Positions 50,828-58,229 of a DNA stretch of 64,000 nt are shown here, piece by piece. Within the stretch, counting starts at the first letter, position 1; the number at the start of each line of letters is the position of its first letter. The DNA is from Paenibacillus phoenicis. Lineage in GTDB: Bacteria > Bacillota > Bacilli > Paenibacillales > Paenibacillaceae. A program made the translations under genes and the position numbers. The notes under the pieces were generated by a model, which saw nothing but the letters and a program-made list of their open reading frames with translations, was not told the origin of the DNA and made no database searches. The stretch is taken from NCBI RefSeq assembly GCF_034718895.1, contig NZ_JAYERP010000001.1, forward strand, positions 1,116,001 through 1,180,000, given 5' to 3'.

Positions 50828-52636
50828 TCACCCCGCTGTGGAGGTCAGCCAGATGTCCTTAAAGTCCATCCAGCCGAGGTTGTTGATCGCAACACCGCGG
50901 ATGGAAGGGTGGACATACGTGTTCAACATGCTGTGCACAAGAAAAGTAACCTGCGCTTCATCCTGCAGGCGATTTTCGATTTGCTGCAGCAACACCCGCC
51001 GTTTCTCCGGACTTCTGGACGCAAAAACTTCATCCACCATGCCGAACACCCAGCGGCTTAATTCCGGCGGCATATGCAAACGGATGTAGCTGTCTTCCTG
51101 CAAGAAGCTTTCCAACTCGCACACCTCATCCTCGGCGAAGACGAGGTATAACAGGACGGCATCGGCTTCCAGGGCAGCCGTTCTTGCCATATCACCTTTT
51201 TCATAATTCACAACCTCAACCGGAATTCCGATCGTATCGCATTGGAGTTTGATCCATTCGGCTTCCTCTCTATCGAGATAATGGGCTGCCAAGCGGATCG
51301 GCTCGCCGATATAACCTATTTCCTCCAGCAGTTGCCTTGCGGCGGCCGGATCGTGCCGATGAACCCCCAGCGTGGTTTCCTCGGTTGGCTGGAAGCTGCG
51401 TGCCGGATATCCGGATTTCCCCGTAGTTCGGATCAACCCAGGGCGGTCAATCACCAGGTTAATCGCCTGCCGAAACGCCAGCGATTGCTGCGGTCCAAGT
51501 CGGTTACGATTCCAGGAAATTAAGCTGCAGCCCCGTCTTAAGGTCTGGATTCGATTCCAATCGTCCCCGGCTTGGGCGGGAACCCGTGAATCGTTGACGA
51601 TCAGTTGCTCCCATCTCAACTTGGAGGAATTCGGAATATCGTCGGGCAGAAAGACCAGGGTAACGCCGTCCAAATAAGGTCGACCGAGAAAATAACCCGC
51701 ATGTACCTCAAGCTCCATCCGGTTCAAGCTCCAATGGGTAAGCCGGAACGGGCCAGTGCCGCTTGGAAACTGCCAAAATGCCGTTTCGTCCTTACTGAGT
51801 AAATCGGCAGGAAGGATGGAAGCACATGAGGAGCAGAACAGGCGGGGGAGCAGCCAATTTGGTTGATGCAACTGGAACACAACGGTTCGCGCATCCAGCG
51901 CCTCGATCCGGTCTACGCTCGACACCAACCAGCGGTTGGTTGAGACTTCCCGCAGCCGAGAAAAGGTGAAAACGACGTCCTCGGCGGTGAGCTCTTTTCC
52001 ATGATGAAAACGCACGCCTTTACGCAAATGGAACGTCCACGCCGTACCGGTCTCATCATGATCCCAATGATGGGCGATCATGCCGGTCACTTGACCCTTC
52101 GTCTGATCGTATTGCACCAGCCGATCGAAGATTTGCCGAACGAGATGGGAATCCAAGTCGTAAATCAGCTTGGCCGGATCTAACGTAAGCGGAGCTTTAT
52201 ACACCGGCAGGCGGAAGATGTCCCGGCAGCTTTGACCTGCGGCGAGCTGTCGTTCCGCTCCAAACTGGTCATTCAGCCACTGAATGAACCGTTCCCGCGC
52301 ATGGATATCGCCTTCGTACTGATGAAGGAATTCGAAGGCCAAGCGGTATTCCCCTTTTTCCGCTAGCCTTTGGGCCAGGTCGATCAAGAAATTTTCCCGG
52401 TTCACCCGAAATACCAAACGGGAACGATGCCCGCGCCCTCGGCCCGGCGACCAGTCGATCAGACCTTCCTCCTGCAGCTTGCGGATCACCAGCTTGGCGT
52501 TCCGCTCCGTACAATGAAACAGCTTCGTTAAATCCTCCAGCGCGACCTCAACTTCGCGAGGCTCTGCCGAATCGCCGCTTCCCTCCGCATAATGATTCAG
52601 CAGCGCCAAATAACGCTCTGCGGTTAACACGATCAC
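50828..52636 (-). CDS. SgrR-like transcriptional regulator with solute-binding domain
   Basis: A 602-residue protein without signal peptide. Residues 1-115 carry an SgrR-type winged helix (VALEDLTKLFHCTERNAKLVIRKLQEEGLIDWSPGRGRGH). Residues 140-520 form a family-5 solute-binding domain (LPVYKAPLTLDPAK, AWTFHLRKGVRFHHGKELTAEDVVFTFSRL, LAFRQAINLVIDRPGL). The binding domain probably senses a sugar phosphate, peptide or similar ligand in the cytoplasm. Regulated genes are unknown; neighbouring exporters are candidates. GTG at 52636 or the GTG at 52630, which has better spacing to GGAGG. Confidence 0.88.
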   Translation of the reverse strand: MIVLTAERYLALLNHYAEGSGDSAEPREVEVALEDLTKLFHCTERNAKLVIRKLQEEGLIDWSPGRGRGHRSRLVFRVNRENFLIDLAQRLAEKGEYRLAFEFLHQYEGDIHARERFIQWLNDQFGAERQLAAGQSCRDIFRLPVYKAPLTLDPAKLIYDLDSHLVRQIFDRLVQYDQTKGQVTGMIAHHWDHDETGTAWTFHLRKGVRFHHGKELTAEDVVFTFSRLREVSTNRWLVSSVDRIEALDARTVVFQLHQPNWLLPRLFCSSCASILPADLLSKDETAFWQFPSGTGPFRLTHWSLNRMELEVHAGYFLGRPYLDGVTLVFLPDDIPNSSKLRWEQLIVNDSRVPAQAGDDWNRIQTLRRGCSLISWNRNRLGPQQSLAFRQAINLVIDRPGLIRTTGKSGYPARSFQPTEETTLGVHRHDPAAARQLLEEIGYIGEPIRLAAHYLDREEAEWIKLQCDTIGIPVEVVNYEKGDMARTAALEADAVLLYLVFAEDEVCELESFLQEDSYIRLHMPPELSRWVFGMVDEVFASRSPEKRRVLLQQIENRLQDEAQVTFLVHSMLNTYVHPSIRGVAINNLGWMDFKDIWLTSTAG

Positions 52637-52784
52637 ACACCTCCATGCCCCCGTCCTCCTTGCAAACGCAAAAGGGGAAATGACTTTGGAATAGTATACT
52701 CTTTTTCTTCCTGCTTTTGAAGCAGATAATGGAAATAAGCAGAGGGGCGGTCGTTACCAGCCCCGGAAGCAAGGAGGTTATCCC

Positions 52785-52967
52785 ATGAATTATCAAGATT
52801 TTTACGTGAGAGAACGGGAGATTAAGGAATTCCATCAGTTGTTAAAAAGACCCGGCAACCCTAACTGCTTTGAAGGGATGACCGTTCCCAAGCGATCGGT
52901 GAAAAAACGGAAAAGAGCGAACGGCATGGGTAAGGTACTGCGGTCGATCCTGAATATGTTTTATTGA
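52785..52967 (+). CDS. Small basic protein, unknown function
   Basis: A 60-residue protein with a canonical AAGGAGG site 7 bases before the ATG and a strong terminator after it. The N-terminal half is helical and charged (FYVREREIKEFHQLLKRPG), the C-terminal half is Lys/Arg-rich (KRSVKKRKRANG) ending in an amphipathic tail. No family recognised. Divergent from the SgrR-like gene, so it could be a regulated target. Confidence 0.7.
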   Translation: MNYQDFYVREREIKEFHQLLKRPGNPNCFEGMTVPKRSVKKRKRANGMGKVLRSILNMFY

Positions 52968-52980
52968 TTCCTTACGAGGA

Positions 52981-53010
52981 AAATGCCCGCATCACGTGAT
53001 GCAGGCATTT
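52981..53010. terminator. Bidirectional terminator
   Basis: AAATGCCCGCATCAC/GTGATGCAGGCATTT, a nearly perfect palindrome with T9 on the plus side, between the small gene and etfA. Confidence 0.9.
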
Positions 53011-53020
53011 TTTTTTTATA

Positions 53021-54013
53021 TTAGGAGGTCTGTTCAGCGAGGACTTCTTTAAATTGCTCGGTTAACAAGGGAACGATTTCGAACAGATCGCCAACGATGC
53101 CGTAGTCGGCTACCTTGAAGATCGGCGCTTCAGGGTCTTTGTTAATGGCAATGATGATCCGCGATTGGCTCATGCCGGCCAGATGCTGAATCGCGCCGCT
53201 AATCCCGCAGGCGATATAAATTTCCGGTGTGACGACCTTTCCGGTTTGGCCGATTTGCAGCGCATAGTCGCAGTACCCGGCATCACACGCACCGCGCGAA
53301 GCGCCGACAGCGCCGCCGAGGGTGTCCGCCAGTTCTTCCAGCACTTTAAAGCCGTCGGCGCTTTTCACGCCGCGTCCTCCGGATACGACGATCTTCGCTT
53401 CGGTGAGATCGACCTTGCCGGACACTTTGCGCACCACATCCTTGAGGATCGTGTGCAGCGTTGCAGGCGGGGTAAACTCCAACGGAACGAGCGTCCCTGA
53501 GGCAGCGGCTGGGGCTGCAGGGGGGAAGTTGTTTGGACGGATGGTCACGATGCCGCTGCCGTCTGCCAGTTCTTTTTGCTCAAAGGCTTTCCCGGCATAA
53601 ATTGGACGCGTAAATACAACACTGTCGCCGTCCTTGGTGAGGGCGGTAACGTCAGAAATTTGCCCGCAATCAAGCCAGGCAGCCAGCTGAGGTGCGAGAT
53701 CGCGGCCGATGGCTGTATGTCCAAGCAGGATGAGTCTCGGTTCGTCCGGCAGCACGGCCAGGGCTTGCAGTATCGCTTCAAAGGCCAGCTCCGGCTGATA
53801 AGCATGGAGTTCGGCATGATCCAAGACCAGCACCTGGCCCTCCACATGACGGCTCAGCTCGGCTGCGGCATCATCCAGCTGATGACCCAGCAGCACCGCC
53901 GCAAGCCGGTCGCTTTCGCCCTGCAGCGCATTCGCGACGTGAAGCGCTTCCAAAGAGACTTGGCGAAGCTTACCATCCTTCGTTTCGACGATCACCACGT
54001 ACGTTTTGCTCAT
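53021..54013 (-). CDS. etfA: Electron transfer flavoprotein, alpha subunit
   Basis: The FAD-carrying half of ETF, which takes electrons from acyl-CoA dehydrogenase. The 330 residues contain an N-terminal alpha/beta domain and the conserved FAD domain: VSGGRGVKSADGFKVLEELAD, GASRGACDAGY, IGQTGKVVTPEIYIACGISGAIQHLAGM and INKDPEAPIFKVADYGIVGD. ATG at 54013 chosen for the GAAGGAGG site; upstream extension would overlap etfB. It follows etfB by 19 bases. Confidence 0.96.
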   Translation of the reverse strand: MSKTYVVIVETKDGKLRQVSLEALHVANALQGESDRLAAVLLGHQLDDAAAELSRHVEGQVLVLDHAELHAYQPELAFEAILQALAVLPDEPRLILLGHTAIGRDLAPQLAAWLDCGQISDVTALTKDGDSVVFTRPIYAGKAFEQKELADGSGIVTIRPNNFPPAAPAAASGTLVPLEFTPPATLHTILKDVVRKVSGKVDLTEAKIVVSGGRGVKSADGFKVLEELADTLGGAVGASRGACDAGYCDYALQIGQTGKVVTPEIYIACGISGAIQHLAGMSQSRIIIAINKDPEAPIFKVADYGIVGDLFEIVPLLTEQFKEVLAEQTS

Positions 54014-54032
54014 GATTAACGCCTCCTTCGGG

Positions 54033-54800
54033 TTAAATGACTTTCGCTTCAGAGCGCAGCAGTCGAACCAATTCCGCTGCCTGTTCGCTAGGTGCACCGG
54101 CGAGCAGCTTGCCAGCTTGGCGGGCCGGCGGCAGGGAGAGGCCAAGCCGTCGTGTTTTGGGGGCGATGTCGGTTTCGTTCAGTCCAAGATCGGAGAGGGC
54201 CAATTCGCGGAACGGTTTCTTCTTTGCTCTCATAATTCCGGGGAGCGACGGATAGCGTGGTTCGTTTAAGCCTTGCTGGGCCGTGAAAACAGCGGGTAAC
54301 GCCACCTCCAATGTTTCAGCGTCGCCTTCCGCATCCCGTACGGCGGTTGCCCGATCTCCGTTTACGGTCAGCTTCGTAATCGACGAGACGTGGGGGAGCG
54401 AGAGCAGCTTGGCAAGCCGCACGGCGACTTGACCGGCTCCGTTGTCCACGGAGAAGTTGCCGCCCAGGATAAGGTCATAGTTCAGCGTTTGCAGGTAGGC
54501 GGCGAGCAGGCGGGAGATGCCGTATTCGTCCGTATCGATCGTCTCTGTGGCGATCCGTACCGCTTCATCAGCGCCCATCGCCAGGGCGGTGCGCAGCGCT
54601 TCGGCCGCTCTTTCCGGCCCTGCCGACACGACCGTCACCGTGCCGCCATGGGCTTCCTTCAGGCGCAGCGCTTCCTCAACCGCATATTCGTCGTAAGGGT
54701 TAATGACGAACTTAACGCCGTCCTCACCAATCTTACCATCGGTGATGACGATTTTTTCCTCCGTATCGAAGGTTTGTTTCAGGATTACAACGACATGCAT
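54033..54800 (-). CDS. etfB: Electron transfer flavoprotein, beta subunit
   Basis: A 255-residue partner of EtfA. HVVVILKQTFDTEEKI start, INPYDEYAVEEALRLKE, VRIATETIDTDEYGISRLLAAYLQ, and the family signature VNGDRATAVRDAEGDAETLEVALPAVFTAQQGLNEPRYPSLPGIM. ATG at 54800 follows AAGGAG by 9 bases. Lies downstream of fadR in the same direction, though a 230-base repeat-bearing gap separates them. Confidence 0.96.
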   Translation of the reverse strand: MHVVVILKQTFDTEEKIVITDGKIGEDGVKFVINPYDEYAVEEALRLKEAHGGTVTVVSAGPERAAEALRTALAMGADEAVRIATETIDTDEYGISRLLAAYLQTLNYDLILGGNFSVDNGAGQVAVRLAKLLSLPHVSSITKLTVNGDRATAVRDAEGDAETLEVALPAVFTAQQGLNEPRYPSLPGIMRAKKKPFRELALSDLGLNETDIAPKTRRLGLSLPPARQAGKLLAGAPSEQAAELVRLLRSEAKVI

Positions 54801-54841
54801 GCGGGCCAACTCCTTTCAAGAATGTTCTGCCTCAAGTTCAT

Positions 54842-54977
54842 GCTAACGCTTGCCAGCGCACTTATTTGGGCGACAAGGAGTGAATTTCACTTCTAACGCT
54901 GATCAGTAACGCTAATGGCACGATTTGAGGGGGATATTCCTCAAAAACCAGCAAATAAGCGCTGTGACAAGCGTTAT
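54842..54977. repeat. Intergenic inverted repeat element
   Basis: The left arm, 54842-54868 (starting GCTAACGCTTGCCAGC), and right arm, 54952-54977 (ending ACAAGCGTTAT), are imperfect reverse complements. Inside is a small TTTGAGG/CCTCAAA hairpin (54924-54945). Further half-units CTAACGCT and AGCGTTAGCG lie at about 54893 and 55020. The 15-base piece CTAACGCTTGCCAGC also occurs at 556-570, showing a dispersed family. No coding signal between etfB and fadR. Confidence 0.6.
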
Positions 54978-55067
54978 ATGATGCAGATTCCGATTTTGCC
55001 TCTGATAAGGTCGATCACAAGCGTTAGCGCAGAGCCGATAGGTGGGGTGTTGCTCAGAAATAAGGGC

Positions 55068-55652
55068 TCACTTCTTCATCGCACGCAGGAAAAAGTCTAC
55101 CGTGTTCTCCACTTGAGCGGATAGAGAGTACTTCATACCAGAGATCAGCCAGGAGGTCACAACCTCGTCCAAGGCTCCAAAGATCAGCTGACGGGATAGC
55201 TTGGTGTCCAGGTTGGCGCGAAACGAGCCTTCCTCGATCCCTCTCTTCAAGATATGCTCGATGAGCGTGATGTAGGGCTTCACCGCAAGGCCGATTGCCT
55301 TGCGCAGTTCGAGGGAGCTTTGCCGCAGCTCGATTTGCGTCACGTACGCAAAATTTACGTTCTGCTCCAGATGGGTGAAGTGAATTTCGCACACTTTACG
55401 CAGCGCTTCTTCGGCTGTGCTCGTTTCACGGATGTTCTGATGGAACAGATCAACAAGCTTGCCCAGCCGATCCTGGAAGAGGGAGATCAGGATATCCTCT
55501 TTATTTTTGAAATATAAATAAATTGTGCCGTCTGCGACTCCAGCCTCTTTTGCGATTTTTGAGACCTGGGAGCCGTGGAACCCGTTCTCCGCAATGACTT
55601 TTTCCGCTGCATCCAAGATCATTTCAAATTTTTCCTGTTTCCTACTTGTCAT
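55068..55652 (-). CDS. fadR: TetR-family fatty-acid degradation repressor FadR (YsiA-like)
   Basis: A 194-residue regulator. N-terminal TetR helix-turn-helix: ILDAAEKVIAENGFHGSQVSKIAKEAGVADGTIYLYFKNKEDIL. The C-terminal ligand domain matches B. subtilis FadR, which is released from DNA by long-chain acyl-CoA. Its likely operator lies 33 bases before its start, between it and the divergent fad operon, which fits autoregulation plus control of fadF-fadN-fadA-fadE. Confidence 0.93.
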   Translation of the reverse strand: MTSRKQEKFEMILDAAEKVIAENGFHGSQVSKIAKEAGVADGTIYLYFKNKEDILISLFQDRLGKLVDLFHQNIRETSTAEEALRKVCEIHFTHLEQNVNFAYVTQIELRQSSLELRKAIGLAVKPYITLIEHILKRGIEEGSFRANLDTKLSRQLIFGALDEVVTSWLISGMKYSLSAQVENTVDFFLRAMKK

Positions 55653-55684
55653 CGAGCCACCTCAATGCTAAAATTTAAAACAAC

Positions 55685-55702
55685 TGAATGAACCGTCATT
55701 CA
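55685..55702. promoter_or_regulatory. FadR operator
   Basis: TGAATGA-ACCG-TCATTCA is a perfect inverted repeat that agrees with the B. subtilis FadR consensus TGAATGAMTANTCATTCA at nearly all positions. It is placed in the divergent promoter region. Confidence 0.85.
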
Positions 55703-55775
55703 TTTTCTTAATCTTAGGGGAAGAACTCACCGATTGTCAAGGGACGTTCCTTAAGATTTTCATTTAACTCCATGT

Positions 55776-55789
55776 TGTAAACGTTTACC
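55776..55789. promoter_or_regulatory. cre-like site (CcpA)
   Basis: TGTAAACGTTTACC agrees with the CcpA cre consensus TGWAANCGNTNWCA except for the last base and has a perfect 12-bp palindromic core. It suggests repression of fatty-acid use by preferred sugars. The rest of the 312-base gap (55703-56014) holds no gene. Confidence 0.6.
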
Positions 55790-56014
55790 CTGTTGACTTG
55801 TACGAGGGCCAACCTCAATCGTGCTAGGAACTCATAACTCATTAACACTTTGACCCCAGTAATTCAGCTTTATCTCCATTTCGGCTATGACTGTTGTGAA
55901 ATCAATGAACCCCTTAGTCCTGCCAGAACCAGCATTCCCGCACACATTGACACACTTTATCGATCAGCGATCTCTTTCCACAAAAAGAATTGTTCGAAGG
56001 AGGGACGCATATTC

Positions 56015-58201
56015 ATGGTTACGTTTTGGCTTACGCTAAACGCTTTGCTGTTTGCCGCCGTTACGGGATATGCCATATTCGTGTTCTATCAGGCTGTAGT
56101 CCGTCGTTACCTGTATCTGCGGCTTGGCCGGCCGTTCGACTTCCGTGCTAGGCACGGGGGAGCCCAAGGCGAATTCTGGTCGCAAGTGCTCGGGCAGAAG
56201 AAGCTGATGAAGGATCGCAAAAGCGGGTTGATGCACGTTGTTGTGTTTTACGGGTTTATCGTGTTGCAGTTTGGGGCGATTGATCTGATCGTCAAAGGGC
56301 TGTCGCGCGGCGGTCATCTGCCGTTGCCTGCATACGAGCTGTTCGGCTGGTTCCAAGAGTTTACCGCGCTCGCGATTCTCATCGCGATGGGGTACGCCGC
56401 ATACCGCCGTTATATCGAGAAGCTGCCGCGATTAAAAAAGGGTTGGAAACCTGGCATCGTTGTGATTTTCATCTATGCCTTGATGGTTTCCGTGCTCTTG
56501 TCGTTAGGCTTCGAACGTGTATGGATGGGGCTGGAGTTTTCATGGTACGCCCCGGTCTCGTCAGCCATCGCCGCCGGATTCGCCTGGCTGCCTGCGGCCG
56601 CCGCGGAAGCTGTTTTTTACGTGTTTTGGTGGCTGCATTTATTGATCCTGCTTTCTTTTCTCGTATACATCCCTCAATCGAAGCACTTCCATCTCATCAC
56701 AGCACCGATCAACATCTGGCTGCGCCGGCGGGAACCGCATGGACGGCTGCAGAGCCTGGACCTTGAAGACGAAGAAGCCGAGAGCTTCGGGGTTGGCTGC
56801 ATTGAGGATTTCACGCAAAAGCAAATGCTCGACTTCTACGCCTGCGTGGAATGCGGTCGCTGCACCAGCGTCTGCCCGGCGGCAAGCACCGGCAAAACGC
56901 TGTCGCCGATGCATCTGATCACGAAGCTGCGCGATCATCTCACCGAGAAAGGCGCCGCCGTTACAGGCAAATCGCCGTGGGTGCCGGCGAATGTGTTTGG
57001 CTCTGACGGCGTCCACGCGGTGGCAGCAGGTGCGGCGCATGCGGCACCGGACTGGGGCCGCGCATCTTGCATCACCGACATCCGCCCGACGCTGGATTGG
57101 CAAAAGGCGGCTTGGCAACCGGCTGCCCAAGGTAAAGCGGCAACCGATCTTGAACTAATCGGCGACGTCATGACCGAAGAAGAAATTTGGGCCTGCACGA
57201 CTTGCCGGAATTGCGAGGATCAATGTCCGGTGGGGAACGAGCACGTCGATAAAATTGTGGACCTGCGCCGTCATCTTGTCCTGATGCAGGGCAGCGTTCC
57301 TGCGGAAGGCCAACGGGCGATGCAGAACATCGAGCGGCAAGGCAATCCCTGGGGGATCAGCCGCAACGACCGCGCAGCCTGGACCGGCGAGCTGGAGGGT
57401 ATTCCTGTGCCGACGGTGAAGGATAATCCGTCCTTTGAGTATTTGTATTTCGTTGGCTCGATGGGCTCTTATGATCTGCGCAGCCGCAAAGTCACGCGGG
57501 CGTTTGTCCGGCTGTTACACGAAGCGGGCGTTAACTTCGCGATCCTTGGCAACGAGGAGCGCAATTCCGGGGATACGCCGCGCCGGATGGGCAATGAGTT
57601 CTTGTTCCAACAGCTATGCCATGAAAACATTGCAACGTTCCAACGGTATGGGGTGCGCAAAATCGTTACCGCTTGCCCGCATACATTTAATACGTTGAAA
57701 AACGAATATCCCGAATTCGGTCTGGAGGGGGTGGAAGTACAGCACCATACACAGCTACTGGAGCAGCTGATCCGTGAGGGACGGTTGAAGCCGACCCACC
57801 AGGTCAACGAACGGGTTACCTATCACGATTCTTGTTATCTTGGGCGGTATAACGGTGTCTATGATGCGCCGCGCGAGGTCCTGCGGGCCGTGCCCGGCGT
57901 GGAGCTGGTTGAGATGGCCCGCTCCCGGGAGAACGGGATGTGCTGTGGCGCCGGCGGCGGGCTGATGTGGATGGAGGAAACCGCCGGCAAACGGATCAAC
58001 TTGGCCCGCACCGAGCAAGCGTTGGAGGTACATCCAAGCATGATCAGCAGCGCCTGCCCGTATTGCCTGACGATGCTGGAAGACGGCAACAAGCTTAAGG
58101 AAGTGGAAGACCAGGTAAAGGCGCGGGACATTGCCGAAATTTTGGCGTTGTCCGTGTTCGGCGAGCAGGCGGCGGATCCGGTCCCCGCATTATCTCAATG
58201 A
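56015..58201 (+). CDS. fadF: FadF-like membrane iron-sulfur electron-transfer protein
   Basis: A 728-residue membrane protein that probably passes electrons from ETF to the quinone pool. About six N-terminal helices (to about residue 230) resemble nitrate-reductase gamma/heterodisulfide-reductase membrane parts. Two 4Fe-4S motifs follow (CVECGRCTSVCP and CTTCRNCEDQCP), then two CCG domains (VTACPHTFNTLKNEYPEFG region; YHDSCYLGRYN and GMCCGAGGG). It matches B. subtilis FadF in layout. ATG at 56015 has GAAGGAGGG upstream. Confidence 0.92.
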   Translation: MVTFWLTLNALLFAAVTGYAIFVFYQAVVRRYLYLRLGRPFDFRARHGGAQGEFWSQVLGQKKLMKDRKSGLMHVVVFYGFIVLQFGAIDLIVKGLSRGGHLPLPAYELFGWFQEFTALAILIAMGYAAYRRYIEKLPRLKKGWKPGIVVIFIYALMVSVLLSLGFERVWMGLEFSWYAPVSSAIAAGFAWLPAAAAEAVFYVFWWLHLLILLSFLVYIPQSKHFHLITAPINIWLRRREPHGRLQSLDLEDEEAESFGVGCIEDFTQKQMLDFYACVECGRCTSVCPAASTGKTLSPMHLITKLRDHLTEKGAAVTGKSPWVPANVFGSDGVHAVAAGAAHAAPDWGRASCITDIRPTLDWQKAAWQPAAQGKAATDLELIGDVMTEEEIWACTTCRNCEDQCPVGNEHVDKIVDLRRHLVLMQGSVPAEGQRAMQNIERQGNPWGISRNDRAAWTGELEGIPVPTVKDNPSFEYLYFVGSMGSYDLRSRKVTRAFVRLLHEAGVNFAILGNEERNSGDTPRRMGNEFLFQQLCHENIATFQRYGVRKIVTACPHTFNTLKNEYPEFGLEGVEVQHHTQLLEQLIREGRLKPTHQVNERVTYHDSCYLGRYNGVYDAPREVLRAVPGVELVEMARSRENGMCCGAGGGLMWMEETAGKRINLARTEQALEVHPSMISSACPYCLTMLEDGNKLKEVEDQVKARDIAEILALSVFGEQAADPVPALSQ

Positions 58202-58229
58202 ATTTTTAAGGTCATAGGAGGTAGATCAA

